Origin: a bacterium
GTDB taxonomy: Bacteria > Auribacterota > UBA6266
Length of the DNA: 64,000 bases
NCBI GenBank assembly: GCA_023228325.1
Contig: JALOBK010000001.1
Coordinates: 1,775,549 to 1,839,548, forward strand
Reading direction: 5' to 3'
The notes under the pieces: generated by a model
Database searches by the model: none
Seen by the model: the letters and a program-made list of their open reading frames with translations, nothing else
What the model was told of the DNA's origin: nothing
Shown: positions 10,301 through 18,954 of the stretch, one piece after another
Layout of the letters: every line of letters begins with the position of its first letter
How positions within the stretch are numbered: the first letter of the stretch is position 1
Position numbers and translations under genes: made by a program

Positions 10301-10490
10301 ATCCTTTAATCTGAATCCCCCTTCCTCCGGAAATGAATCTTCCGAACCGGCCGGCGCTTCGGGGAATCCTAATATTATGAATAAAGCGGCTACCGTGAGG
10401 AGGGAAGGTATCAAAGTCGGAAGAAATGACCCCTGCCCCTGTGGAAGCGGTAAAAAATACAAGAAATGCTGCGGAGCTAATTCCCTGTAA
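7395..10490 (+). CDS. secA: Preprotein translocase ATPase SecA
   Basis: Motor ATPase that drives unfolded proteins through SecYEG. Walker A ATGEGKT has its lysine near residue 159, Walker B/DEAD-like DEVDSILVDEART follows near 260, the FTGRMMPGRRFSDGLHQA block near 475, and NMAGRGTDI in the second nucleotide-binding fold. The C-terminus carries a SEC-C zinc motif (CPCGSGKKYKKCC). At 1031 residues it is longer than the roughly 900 of E. coli: extra sequence lies near residues 60-100 and 290-400, similar to SecA of Bacteroidetes and PVC groups as I remember them. It has its own promoter just upstream. Confidence 0.97.
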   Translation: MFSLILHKIFGSKNIRDLKKLSPVIDEINRCDKEYQSLSDDEIRAKTADFRERIKKEIEDNNLQPKIGELKDRLSSTFDQKDKKELKSRINGIYRSVLDPILPEAYAAVKNVCRRLLGRKFNVCGHEIEWDMVPFDVQLLGAIVLHQGKIAEMATGEGKTLVATMPLYLNALFGKNVHLVTVNDYLARRDSEWMGKIYEFLGLTVGCIQNGMTPDEKKVQYQRDITYGTNSEFGFDYLRDNGLATSADDIVQRGYFFAIIDEVDSILVDEARTPLIISGPSSVSTHKYDSLRPKVEQLYQTQSMLCNRLMKEVKDSMAAGETDLMNTGLKLFKVSRGSPKNRQFLKMMEKAEIRKLLERTDLELRSDLKKEAEIRVLEDLFFNIDEKGHDIKLTEKGRLELSAGGEDEYIIPDIITKCQEIDEDSSMDEKTKAGLKAKIERHYEEISEKIHNINQLLRAYSLFEKDVDYIVMDNKVVIVDEFTGRMMPGRRFSDGLHQALEAKEKVKIERETQTYATITIQNYFRLYDKLAGMTGTAETEAEEFNHIYGLDVTVVPTNKPCARKDDNDVIYRTKREKYAAIIEEIARLNKEENRPVLVGTISVEVSELLSRMLKRRNVPHEVLNAKYHQKEAEIIKRAGMPGAVTIATNMAGRGTDIKLGKGIAEKGGLAVLGTERHESRRIDRQLRGRCARQGDPGSSQFFASLEDDLMRLFGSDRISSILQKMGMEEGQELAHPLLNRSIENAQRRVEQRNFDIRKHTLEFDDVLNKQREVIYENRMQILFSQDPEKYYLSIVYDLIREKTAEYCQLYNELSEPSPYEFIRWVNNILPVNLEAQPIMGAGNDPDAIADIIDDRVKRVLELKKEIEGEKEVSVLIKFVMLNTIDNMWKSHLYNMDDLRHGIHMRAYAATGENFVLGEYSKEAYAMFSEMMANINQRIAASLFRTTMQPGKMDEFIKNLPRSYKHEEIKSFNLNPPSSGNESSEPAGASGNPNIMNKAATVRREGIKVGRNDPCPCGSGKKYKKCCGANSL

Positions 10491-12052
10491 TGAAGTTCAA
10501 AGTTTTTTACTCTCCCGTTATTTTAGCCGCATTAGCGGCTCTTTCGGGAACAATTATCTATACGGCTTATTATCCTGTCAGGCACCGCTTTGCCATAGTG
10601 GCGGGTCTGGCCCTGCTTTTTTTTGTTATAAAAGCGGCGTCATTATCGAAATATGTTTTTTTCTACGGGCTTATCGCAGGCATTTTTTACTTCACGCCTT
10701 TGCTGTGGTTTGTAAAATTCGTTTCCCTGCCCGCGGCCTGCGTCTTAATTTTTTATCAGGCCTGCTTTATCGGGGTTTTCAGTATATTGGCAAAAAAAAT
10801 CTCGGAACGGTATAAGTTATACGGAATATTTTTTTATCCTTTTTTATGGGTGTCTGTTGAATACATAAGAAGTTCCGGCAATATGGGATTCCCGTGGATG
10901 CTGGCAGGGAATGTTTTTGACGCCGGGGCGGGTTTTTCATGGCTGGCGGCATGCGGAGGCGTCTGCCTCATATCTTTTTATCTTGCGCTGTTGGCATGCA
11001 TAGCGGTTTTTGTTTTCGAAAAGAAGGCAAGATTGTCATTGAGGTTTATAGTTATTGCGGGCGCGATAATCTCGTTTCTTTTATTGTATCGCGAACTTCC
11101 GGATAGCAGGGATAATAAATTCTCCGGAGACTATATAAAAATAGCTTTAATCCAACCCTCGATACCTCAGAACACAAAATGGGACAGGAATTCCAAAGAT
11201 TACATTCTCGAAAGATACAGGGACCTGACTGTTAACGCGGCATTGAGATTCCCCGAGCTGATAATATGGCCGGAATCATCTTTGCCTGGAATAATACCCG
11301 ATAATGAAGAAATAGAGGAATTTATTCAGTCTGTATCTTCGCAGATAAACACCGCATTACTTATAGGCATCCAGACTTCGCGATACGAGAACGGGGAAAA
11401 AAGATATTTCAATTCGGCTGTCCTGTATTCAGAAAAAGGGGAAAAAATCCAGACTTACGATAAGCGCCAGCTGGTGCCCTTCGGGGAATATGTGCCGTTA
11501 TCAAAAGTATTTTATTTTTTGAAAAACTTATCTCCCATAGGCGAAGGATTCAGCAGGGGTCTGTCACACAGTATTTTTGATTTACAGGATGCGTCAAGCA
11601 GGGTAAACGGTCCATGCAAATTCGGCGTCACCATCTGTTATGAAGATTTATTCCCGTCTATAAGCAGAGACTATGTGTCTAAAGGCGCTGCTTTTATCGT
11701 AAATATCACAAATGATGCCTGGTACGGATACACGTCGGCCCCGTTCCTGCATGCGCTTTCCTCTTCGATGAGGTGTATCGAAAATGATGTGCCCATGCTT
11801 AGATGTGCAAATACAGGTCTCACCTGTTTTATAGACAGGTCGGGTATAATAACAAGGGTAGCCGGAAGTTCAAAGGGAGTGCTTTTTCAGCCGGATATCT
11901 TGTTTGTAGAACTTAAAATGGATGAAATAACCAAAAACAGCAGAACTTTTTATAATAAGACCGGCGACCTTGTCGCCTATGCGTCTTTTGTTGTTTTAAT
12001 ATCTTTGATGACAAAAACAAAAATTCATAACTTATTGGGAAGGAGTATATAA
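10490..12052 (+). CDS. lnt: Apolipoprotein N-acyltransferase
   Basis: Inner-membrane enzyme that adds the third acyl chain to the N-terminal cysteine of lipoproteins. The first 200 residues are hydrophobic helices; the rest is a nitrilase-fold domain. The catalytic triad is visible: Glu262 in WPESS, Lys325 in YDKRQLVPFGEY, Cys383 in GVTICYED. ATG overlaps the secA stop by one base, and its own TAA overlaps the prfB ATG. Together with the lptE-like lipoprotein this supports a diderm cell. Confidence 0.95.
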   Translation: MKFKVFYSPVILAALAALSGTIIYTAYYPVRHRFAIVAGLALLFFVIKAASLSKYVFFYGLIAGIFYFTPLLWFVKFVSLPAACVLIFYQACFIGVFSILAKKISERYKLYGIFFYPFLWVSVEYIRSSGNMGFPWMLAGNVFDAGAGFSWLAACGGVCLISFYLALLACIAVFVFEKKARLSLRFIVIAGAIISFLLLYRELPDSRDNKFSGDYIKIALIQPSIPQNTKWDRNSKDYILERYRDLTVNAALRFPELIIWPESSLPGIIPDNEEIEEFIQSVSSQINTALLIGIQTSRYENGEKRYFNSAVLYSEKGEKIQTYDKRQLVPFGEYVPLSKVFYFLKNLSPIGEGFSRGLSHSIFDLQDASSRVNGPCKFGVTICYEDLFPSISRDYVSKGAAFIVNITNDAWYGYTSAPFLHALSSSMRCIENDVPMLRCANTGLTCFIDRSGIITRVAGSSKGVLFQPDILFVELKMDEITKNSRTFYNKTGDLVAYASFVVLISLMTKTKIHNLLGRSI

Positions 12053-13144
12053 TGCAATCAGAGTTAAATCAAAGATTTAATAATGTAAAAAACCGTGTTC
12101 TTCAAATGAGAGGTTATCTTTGACGTCGATAACAAGAAAATAAAGCTCGGGGACTTCGAATCAAAGATGGCGGAATCTGATTTTTGGCTGGATCAGCCGA
12201 ATGCAAAGAGGGTTTTAAGGGAGATAAAAGAATTAAAGAATATTATAGAGCCGCTGGAAAGGGCTGAAAAGGATTTAAAGGATTTAGAAGGGTTTATTGA
12301 ACTGTATTCCGGGGACGAATCGTTAAGTGAAGATTTGAACAGGTCTCTGCGGGAGCTTGAATCATGTGTCGATAGGCTGGAATTTGCGGGATTGTTGAGC
12401 CTTCCGGACGATTCTAAAAATGCGATTATTACAATACATTCGGGCGCCGGAGGCACTGAGGCGTGTGATTGGGCGGAAATGTTGTACAGGATGTACTCAA
12501 GATGGTGTGAACACAAGGGCTTTAAACTTGAGACACTGGATTTTCAGCCCGGTGATGAAGCCGGCATAAAAAGCATAACACTGATCGCCTCGGGCATGTA
12601 CGCCTATGGTTTTCTTAAAGTGGAGTCCGGAGTTCACCGCCTTGTGAGGATTTCACCTTTTGATGCGAATAAAAGAAGGCATACCTCATTTGCTTCCATT
12701 GATGTGATTCCTGAAGTCGACGATGATATAGAAGTAGACATCAATCCCGACGAACTTCGCATTGACACATACAGGGCTTCGGGAGCAGGGGGGCAACATG
12801 TCAACAAAACCGATTCGGCCGTCAGGATCACGCATATCCCCACGGGCATAGCGGTCCAGTGCCAGGAAGACAGGTCACAGCATAAGAACAAGGCAAATGC
12901 CATGAAAATATTAAAGTCAAGGCTGTATGAAAAATATTTATCAGAAAAAGAGGAGGAGCTGTCCCGGAGAAGAGGAGAAAAGAAAAAAATTGAGTGGGGA
13001 AGCCAGATCAGGTCATATGTTTTTCACCCGTATTCGCTGGTCAAAGATCACAGGACCGGCGTAGAGACTTCAAATACAGGCGCTGTAATGGATGGCGAGA
13101 TAGACCGTTTTATTGACGCCGGGCTGAAGTGGATCGTTTCTTAG
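12052..13144 (+). CDS. prfB: Peptide chain release factor 2, made by programmed +1 frameshift
   Basis: Ends translation at UGA and UAA. The reading starts at ATG 12052 (AGGAG ribosome site 6 bases upstream), runs 23 codons to an in-frame TGA at 12121, and continues in the +1 frame from GAC 12122, giving about 363 residues, the normal RF2 length. The downstream frame alone (ATG 12167) would lack the N-terminus. The peptidyl-release motif GGQ is in SGAGGQHVNKTD, and the SPF codon-recognition tripeptide in RISPFDA marks RF2 rather than RF1. Its stop overlaps nothing; the EF-G paralogue follows after about 86 bases. Confidence 0.96.
12106..12124 (+). promoter_or_regulatory. RF2 programmed +1 frameshift site
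   Basis: The site reads AGAGGT TAT CTT TGA C. GAGGT acts as an internal Shine-Dalgarno element three bases before the CTT slippage codon, followed by the slow UGA stop and a C. This is the classical autoregulatory arrangement: when RF2 is scarce, ribosomes shift and make more RF2. The SD is AGAGGT where E. coli has AGGGGG. Confidence 0.95.
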
Positions 13145-13230
13145 AAAATTTTTCTTGTAAAGATGTATTCCCTTTGTTAGATTTTTTGAATATTGTTTGT
13201 TCTTCTTTAATAAAAAAAATGGAGCTGGTC

Positions 13231-15264
13231 ATGGAGAAATTTGGAATTGCTGATACGAGAAACTTTGTGGTTTTGGGGCATGGCACATGCGGTAAAACAA
13301 CACTGGTTGACTCAATGATGCATAAGTCGGGGGAAAATTCCAGATTTGGCAGGGTTGACAACGGTTCTTCCATATCGGATTATACGGAAGAAGAAAAAGA
13401 GAGAAAAATAAGCATATTCGCGGCGCCTCTTCACCTGACATGGAAAAACCGCAGCATTTTCCTTATAGACACTCCCGGCTACGCGGATTTTTTCGGAGAA
13501 GTAACGGCATCTGTAAGGGTAGCCGATTCGGCTGTGATTGTGGTCGATTCTTCAACCGGAATCGGAGTCGGCACTCATAGAACCTGGGATGAGACGGAAA
13601 AATACGGAATGGGGAAACTCATATACATTTCGAGGCTGGATAAAGAACATACCGATTTTTCAAAGACCTATAACGAGATAGTGAAAACATTTGGAAAAAA
13701 ATGTGTTCCGGTTATAGTCCCTGTGATCAAAGAAGGCGGAATAAGCGCCGTAGTAAATATCATAAGCGGCGGCAAGCCGGATTTACCGGAAGGTCCGCTT
13801 AAAGGAAATGCGGCGCAGTACAGGGAAAATCTGATAGAGGCGGTCGCGGAAAGCGATGACGCGCTTCTGGAGAAGTATCTGGAACACGGCGGGATATCGG
13901 ATGAAGAACTTAAATCAGCCTTGAAGAAAGCTATAGTGAAAGGGATGGTTGTTCCCGTGCTTTCCGGCAGCGCCGACAAGGAGATAGGAACGGAAGAAAT
14001 CCTTGATTTTATTGTCGAATATTTCCCCTCGCCCGCTGATTTAAAGCCGGCAAAAATTTCAGAAAAAGAAATTCTGCCCGAAGCCCAGGCCCGTTTAAGC
14101 GCTTTTATTTTCAAGACCATAACAGATCCTTATGTCGGTCAACTTACTTATTTCAGAGTTTATTCGGGCACTTTAAAGGCTGATTCGGAAGCCCTTAACG
14201 CCGCAAACGGGGGGAAAGAAAGAATCGCGCATATATATATAATCAAAGGCAAAGAGCAGATTTCGGTATCTGAAGCCGGGCCCGGCGATATTATGGCGGT
14301 GTCAAAATTAAAGAACACGCATGTAAACAACACATTATCTGATTTTACCGGTAAGGTGAACCTTCCCCCGATTATTTTTCCCAAACCGCTGGTTTCATAT
14401 GCGGTTTATGCCAAAGCGAAAGGGGATGAAGAAAAAATCGGAGCCGGCCTGCATAAGATCGCGGAAGAAGACCCTACTTTAAAGATTGAGAGGAATCAGG
14501 ATACCAAGGAACTGATAATATCCGGCATGGGAGATCTGCATATTGAAATTGCCATGGCCCGCGTGAAACATAAATTTAATGTGGAAGCAACTCTTTCCGT
14601 TCCCAAAGTAGCGTATAAGGAGACCATTAAAAAGTCCGCGGAAGGACATGAAAAATATAAGAAGCAATCCGGAGGCAAAGGACAATACGGCGAAGTCTAT
14701 CTCAAAATCGAACCCCGTGAAAGAGCTAAGGGCTTTGAATTTGTTGACGAGATTGTCGGAGGTTCTATTCCCAGGAATTATCTTCCGGCTATTGAAAAAG
14801 GCATAAGGGAGTCTATGGTCGAAGGTATTTTAGCCGGTTATCCTATTGTGGATTTCTGCGCCAGATGTTATGACGGTTCATACCATGAAGTGGACTCATC
14901 TGAAATGGCGTTTAAAATTGCCGGTTCAAAGGCTTTTAAGGATGCTTTTCTGAAGGCCAGGCCGGTTTTGCTTGAGCCGATTATGAATATCGAAGTGGTT
15001 ATCCCCAGCGATTATATGGGGGATATTACCGGAGATTTAAATGCAAAGAGAGGGCGTATTGTCGGAATGGAACCGGCGGGCATACTTCAAAAAGTCAAAG
15101 CGCAGGTCCCTCAATCAGAGATTTTCAGATATTCCACGGAACTAAGGTCTATGACAGGCGGCAGAGGGACTTTTACGATAGATTTTTCCCATTACGAGGA
15201 AGTCCCCGCGCATATTTCGCAGAAAGTGATTGATGAGAGCAAAAAGCCGGACGGGGAAAAATAG
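13231..15264 (+). CDS. Elongation factor G-like GTPase (EF-G paralogue)
   Basis: About 677 residues with the full EF-G layout: GTPase domain, domain II, and domains III-V. The P-loop is GHGTCGKTTL rather than the GHIDAGKTT of canonical EF-G, G3 is DTPGY, and the G4 site reads SRLDKE instead of NKMD. It is not beside rpsL, rpsG or tuf. These features fit the EF-G-like/EF-G2 subfamily, whose role in translocation or recycling is not settled. I chose ATG 13231 because GGAG stands six bases upstream; ATG 13219 is possible, and the frame further upstream overlaps prfB. It precedes yebC by 17 bases. Confidence 0.88.
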   Translation: MEKFGIADTRNFVVLGHGTCGKTTLVDSMMHKSGENSRFGRVDNGSSISDYTEEEKERKISIFAAPLHLTWKNRSIFLIDTPGYADFFGEVTASVRVADSAVIVVDSSTGIGVGTHRTWDETEKYGMGKLIYISRLDKEHTDFSKTYNEIVKTFGKKCVPVIVPVIKEGGISAVVNIISGGKPDLPEGPLKGNAAQYRENLIEAVAESDDALLEKYLEHGGISDEELKSALKKAIVKGMVVPVLSGSADKEIGTEEILDFIVEYFPSPADLKPAKISEKEILPEAQARLSAFIFKTITDPYVGQLTYFRVYSGTLKADSEALNAANGGKERIAHIYIIKGKEQISVSEAGPGDIMAVSKLKNTHVNNTLSDFTGKVNLPPIIFPKPLVSYAVYAKAKGDEEKIGAGLHKIAEEDPTLKIERNQDTKELIISGMGDLHIEIAMARVKHKFNVEATLSVPKVAYKETIKKSAEGHEKYKKQSGGKGQYGEVYLKIEPRERAKGFEFVDEIVGGSIPRNYLPAIEKGIRESMVEGILAGYPIVDFCARCYDGSYHEVDSSEMAFKIAGSKAFKDAFLKARPVLLEPIMNIEVVIPSDYMGDITGDLNAKRGRIVGMEPAGILQKVKAQVPQSEIFRYSTELRSMTGGRGTFTIDFSHYEEVPAHISQKVIDESKKPDGEK

Positions 15265-15281
15265 GGGAAGACGGGTATTTT

Positions 15282-16040
15282 ATGAGCGGTCATTCAAAGT
15301 GGAACAGCATAAAACATAAAAAAGCTGCGATAGACGCCAAGAGAGGGAAAGTTTTCAGCAGGATAAGCAAAGAACTTACGGTTGCCGCAAAGGTGGGAGG
15401 AGGCGACCCTGTTATGAACCCCCGGCTGAGGACGGTGCTGCTTGCGGCGAAAGAGGCCAATATGCCTCAGGACAATATTGAAAAGGCGATAAAAAAAGGG
15501 ACGGGAGAACTGCCGGGCGTGTCATATGAGGAAACTGTTTATGAATGCTATGGCCCCGGCGGTGTAGCAATTATGGTGGACGCGCTTACCGATAATAAGA
15601 ACAGGACGACTTCGGAAATAAGGTCGATATTATCTAAAAAAAACGGAAGTATGGCCGGGGCCGGCGCTGTTGCGTGGATGTTTAACAAAAAGGCTTATTT
15701 CGGCGTAAAAGCGGAAAAAAAAGAAGAAGAGAATATCATGGAGCAGGTGATAGACGCGGGTGTTGACGATATTGCCTTTGATGAAGAGAATAATATATTT
15801 GAAATAACCGCTCCCCCTGAAAATTTTGAAAAGTTGAGAAAGTTACTGGAAACCTGCAAATATGACGTTGAGACCTCAAGCCTCACTTTTCTGCCGTCCT
15901 CGTATATAAAGGTGCAGGGATCGGAAGCTCAATCGGTTTTATCTCTGATAGATGCGCTGGAAGATCATGATGATGTCCAGAATGTCTATTCTAATTTTGA
16001 CATATCCTCCGAGGAAATAGAAAAATTTGAAAACGGTTAA
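15282..16040 (+). CDS. yebC: YebC/PmpR family protein (TACO1-like)
   Basis: A 252-residue protein starting with the signature SGHSKWNSIKHKKAAIDAKR. Three-domain YebC fold. Members have been described as transcriptional regulators and, more recently, as factors that relieve ribosome stalling, the role of mitochondrial TACO1. Its place between an EF-G paralogue and ruvC is consistent with either; linkage of yebC to ruvCAB is widespread. Confidence 0.95.
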   Translation: MSGHSKWNSIKHKKAAIDAKRGKVFSRISKELTVAAKVGGGDPVMNPRLRTVLLAAKEANMPQDNIEKAIKKGTGELPGVSYEETVYECYGPGGVAIMVDALTDNKNRTTSEIRSILSKKNGSMAGAGAVAWMFNKKAYFGVKAEKKEEENIMEQVIDAGVDDIAFDEENNIFEITAPPENFEKLRKLLETCKYDVETSSLTFLPSSYIKVQGSEAQSVLSLIDALEDHDDVQNVYSNFDISSEEIEKFENG

Positions 16041-16052
16041 AATTCATTGATT

Positions 16053-16550
16053 ATGCGTGTAATGGGCATAGATCCCGGAACCGTATTAACAGGTTTTGGA
16101 ATAATTGATTTTCAGGGCAATAAATTTAAACCTGTGTTCTACGATTTTATCAGGACTAAAAGCGCATCAAAACTTTCTCTTAGATACCTGCAGATTTTCA
16201 ACAGGCTGGAAGAAATCATAAAAGATTATAAGCCTGATTCTATAGCGATCGAAGGGCAGTTTGTGTTTAAAAATGTTTCTTCCGCTTTAAAACTCGGACA
16301 GGCAAAGGGCATAGTTGTGCTCTGTTCGGCAAAACACGATATCCCGATATATGAATATCAGCCGAAAGATATTAAGCAGTCGGTGACCGGAAGGGGTATT
16401 GCCGGCAAAGAGCAGGTTGCCGTAATGGTAAGGCTTATTCTGGGATTGAAGGCGGTTCCCAAGTCCCGTGATATTACGGATGCGCTTGCGATTGCCATAT
16501 GCCATTGCAACAATATTTCCAATCGCGTTAACATGAGCAAAAGGATATAA
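16053..16550 (+). CDS. ruvC: Holliday junction endodeoxyribonuclease RuvC
   Basis: Cuts Holliday junctions symmetrically during recombination repair. The RNase H-like acidic residues are visible in MGIDPGTVLTG, in AIEGQFVFKN and in ITDALAIAICH. About 165 residues, normal length. ATG 16053 is preferred over TTG 16047 because it places MRVMGIDPG at the N-terminus as in relatives. First gene of a compact ruvC-ruvA-ruvB set. Confidence 0.95.
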   Translation: MRVMGIDPGTVLTGFGIIDFQGNKFKPVFYDFIRTKSASKLSLRYLQIFNRLEEIIKDYKPDSIAIEGQFVFKNVSSALKLGQAKGIVVLCSAKHDIPIYEYQPKDIKQSVTGRGIAGKEQVAVMVRLILGLKAVPKSRDITDALAIAICHCNNISNRVNMSKRI

Positions 16551-16559
16551 TATTCATAT

Positions 16560-17177
16560 ATGATAGGTTATCTAAAAGGAAAAATAATTAAAGTTGACCC
16601 CGTTCAGGCGCTTCTGGATGTAAACGGGGTAGGATATGAAGTCAGGATAACTTTGAGCACTTACGAGGGCATAAGCAGGTCTCACGCTTCGGACAGGCAG
16701 GCCGAATTGTATATCTGCACTATTGTAAGGGAAGACGATATCAGCCTTTATGGTTTCTCAACCCTGCAGGAAAAACATCTTTTCAGGCTGCTTGTGTCTG
16801 TTTCAGGCATCGGCCCGAAAGTCGCGATATCCGTTTTAAACGGGGTTACCCCCGCCGTGCTGTTGTCTGCGCTTAAAACAGAGAATGCGTCTGTGCTGTC
16901 ATCCATCCACGGGGTGGGACAGAAGACAGCCGAAAGAATGATAGTTGAATTGAAAAGCAAGGTCGGGAAAATTGATTATTTTGAAAACAGGAATACGGTA
17001 AGAGGCGCGGGTGATTCGGAGAAACAGAATCTGCTTACAGACGCGGTTAACGCGATGATATCACTGGGATTCGAAACTAAATTTGCCGTCAGGGCTGTAG
17101 AATCCGCGTACAGGAAAGCCGGGACAGAAGCCGGACTGGAAGATATCCTGAGGGAATCATTGAAAGAGAAGAAATAG
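16560..17177 (+). CDS. ruvA: Holliday junction branch migration subunit RuvA
   Basis: A 205-residue tetrameric protein that holds the Holliday junction open. Starts with the OB-fold MIGYLKGKI, has the two helix-hairpin-helix motifs (GIGPKVAISVL and GVGQKTAERMIVELK), and ends in the small domain III that contacts RuvB. It ends one base before ruvB. Confidence 0.96.
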   Translation: MIGYLKGKIIKVDPVQALLDVNGVGYEVRITLSTYEGISRSHASDRQAELYICTIVREDDISLYGFSTLQEKHLFRLLVSVSGIGPKVAISVLNGVTPAVLLSALKTENASVLSSIHGVGQKTAERMIVELKSKVGKIDYFENRNTVRGAGDSEKQNLLTDAVNAMISLGFETKFAVRAVESAYRKAGTEAGLEDILRESLKEKK

Positions 17178-17178
17178 G

Positions 17179-18198
17179 ATGAGCGAAAAAATATTTGATG
17201 AAGTTATACATAAGCCGGATGAACAGTTTGAAAATAAACTGCGCCCTTTGAAAATGGATGATTTTATCGGGCAGAAAGAAGCCAAGGAGAGGCTTTCGGT
17301 GGCGATAGAAGCGGCTTCTAAAAGAGGGGAATCCGTAGACCATATTCTGTTTTCCGGTCCTCCGGGGCTTGGCAAAACCACGCTGGCGTATATTATCGCC
17401 GATGCGATGGGGGTGGAGATAAGAACGTCATCAGGCCCTGTAATAGAAAAACCGGGTGACCTTGCGGGTATTTTGAGCAATATTGAAGAAGGTTCTGTAT
17501 TCTTTATAGACGAAATACACAGGTTGAATCATGTAGTTGAAGAATATTTGTATTCCGCGATGGAAGATTTCAGGATAGATGTATTGATAGATCAGGGGCC
17601 CGGAGCAAGGTCCATAAGGCTGAATTTGCCGAAATTTACTCTCATCGGAGCCACAACACGCGCGGGGCTTTTATCAGCGCCTTTGCGCGCCAGGTTTGAA
17701 ATATCGGAACGCCTGGATTACTACAACTTCGATGATATCGAAAGAATAGTCAATCGTTCTTCAAAAATATTGTCCGTTGATGCCGATAAGAAAGGTTCCA
17801 GGGAAATCGCGGTAAGGTCCAGAGGCACGCCCCGCATAGCTAACGCGCTTTTAAAACGGGTCAGGGATTACGCCCAGGTCCGCGCCGACGGAAAGATTAC
17901 CGCCGAAATTGCCGTGACAGCATTGAAATTACTCGGTATTGACGATAAAGGGCTGGACGATATGGATAAAAAAATACTTGAAACGATAGGGTGTAAATTC
18001 AACGGCGGGCCCGTAGGCGTTAATTCCATAGCGGTTGCCGTGGGTGAGGAAGCCGAAACCATTGAAGAAGTTTATGAGCCTTATCTAATACAGCAGGGGT
18101 TCCTGAAAAGAACGCCGAGCGGGAGAAAAGTCACCGCTTCCGCTTACAGGCATTTAGGCCTTAAGGATAAGAATAATCAACATGACGAGCTTTTCTGA
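17179..18198 (+). CDS. ruvB: Holliday junction branch migration ATPase RuvB
   Basis: AAA+ motor that pumps DNA through the RuvA-bound junction. 339 residues. Walker A GPPGLGKTTLA, Walker B FIDEIHR, sensor I GATTRAG, arginine-containing LRARFEI, and the C-terminal winged helix ending in GRKVTASAYRHLG. The last base overlaps the start of queH (TGATG). Confidence 0.97.
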   Translation: MSEKIFDEVIHKPDEQFENKLRPLKMDDFIGQKEAKERLSVAIEAASKRGESVDHILFSGPPGLGKTTLAYIIADAMGVEIRTSSGPVIEKPGDLAGILSNIEEGSVFFIDEIHRLNHVVEEYLYSAMEDFRIDVLIDQGPGARSIRLNLPKFTLIGATTRAGLLSAPLRARFEISERLDYYNFDDIERIVNRSSKILSVDADKKGSREIAVRSRGTPRIANALLKRVRDYAQVRADGKITAEIAVTALKLLGIDDKGLDDMDKKILETIGCKFNGGPVGVNSIAVAVGEEAETIEEVYEPYLIQQGFLKRTPSGRKVTASAYRHLGLKDKNNQHDELF

Positions 18199-18731
18199 TG
18201 AGAATATTGCTGCATGCATGCTGCGGGCCCTGCGCTACATATCCTATCGAACAGCTTCTGTCAAAAAAATATAAAGTAACATGCTATTTTTTTAATCCCA
18301 ATATCCATGGTTATCAGGAATATGTCAAACGTTATGAGGCTCTCAAAACAGTGTGCGACAATTATAATGTCAAATTATCCGGTTTCGGAGAATATAATCT
18401 CTCTGAATGGTTTTCATCGGCATTAAAGAATATGGATGACCGGTGTTTATCCTGTTATACACATAGGATAGAGGCAACCGTTAAAAAAGCGGGGGAATTG
18501 GGTATAAACAACTTTACGACCACTCTGCTTATAAGCCATAAGCAGGATCATGAAAAAATCAGGGCGGTCTGTGAATCCAGCTCGGAAAATTCCGGTATAA
18601 GGTTTTTTTATGAAGATTTCAGGACGGGATGGAAGGATCACTGGCGCATTACCGGGCAATTAAACATATACAAACAGCAATACTGCGGCTGCCTCTTCAG
18701 CGAAAAAGAAAGGTTTGGAAAAAAAGCCTGA
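18198..18731 (+). CDS. queH: Epoxyqueuosine reductase QueH
   Basis: Reduces epoxyqueuosine to queuosine in tRNA, the last step of Q synthesis, as a QueG replacement. The 177-residue protein has the diagnostic cysteines: HACCGPCATYPIE at the start, CLSCYTHR (about residues 77-84) and YCGCLFS near the end, which bind an Fe-S cluster and metal. queA and tgt, two other Q-pathway enzymes, lie about 2 kb downstream in the same run, which supports the role. Shares one base with ruvB. Confidence 0.93.
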   Translation: MRILLHACCGPCATYPIEQLLSKKYKVTCYFFNPNIHGYQEYVKRYEALKTVCDNYNVKLSGFGEYNLSEWFSSALKNMDDRCLSCYTHRIEATVKKAGELGINNFTTTLLISHKQDHEKIRAVCESSSENSGIRFFYEDFRTGWKDHWRITGQLNIYKQQYCGCLFSEKERFGKKA

Positions 18732-18732
18732 C

Positions 18733-18954
18733 ATGGACCTGCGGATATTCTCCAGGACAACGATTATCATAGGGATATGCCTTATTGTATTCGGAATAAT
18801 ACTGTCTTATTCGGATAAGATCCCGTTTTTGGGGAAACTTCCCGCCGACGTCCATATCAAAAGAGAGAATTTTACTTTTTATTTCCCCGTTAGCACGTGT
18901 ATCCTGCTTTCGATAATTATATCCATTGTCCTGTGGCTGATTCATAAGAGATGA
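18733..18954 (+). CDS. DUF2905 family small membrane protein
   Basis: About 73 residues with two hydrophobic helices around a short loop containing LGKLPADVHIKRENFTFYFP, the pattern of DUF2905 proteins. Function unknown. ATG 18733 follows the queH stop directly; a TTG at 18715 inside queH would add six polar residues. The stop overlaps the start of the SpoIID-like gene. DUF2905 genes often sit near ruvB and queA. Confidence 0.82.
   Translation: MDLRIFSRTTIIIGICLIVFGIILSYSDKIPFLGKLPADVHIKRENFTFYFPVSTCILLSIIISIVLWLIHKR

Noticed and set aside
12167..13144. prfB as a simple frame from ATG 12167
   Set aside because: It lacks the N-terminal region of RF2 that the frame from 12052 supplies through the programmed shift.
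13129..13230. A longer EF-G-like start at 13129
   Set aside because: It overlaps the prfB end and adds a non-conserved stretch; GGAG before ATG 13231 decides the start.
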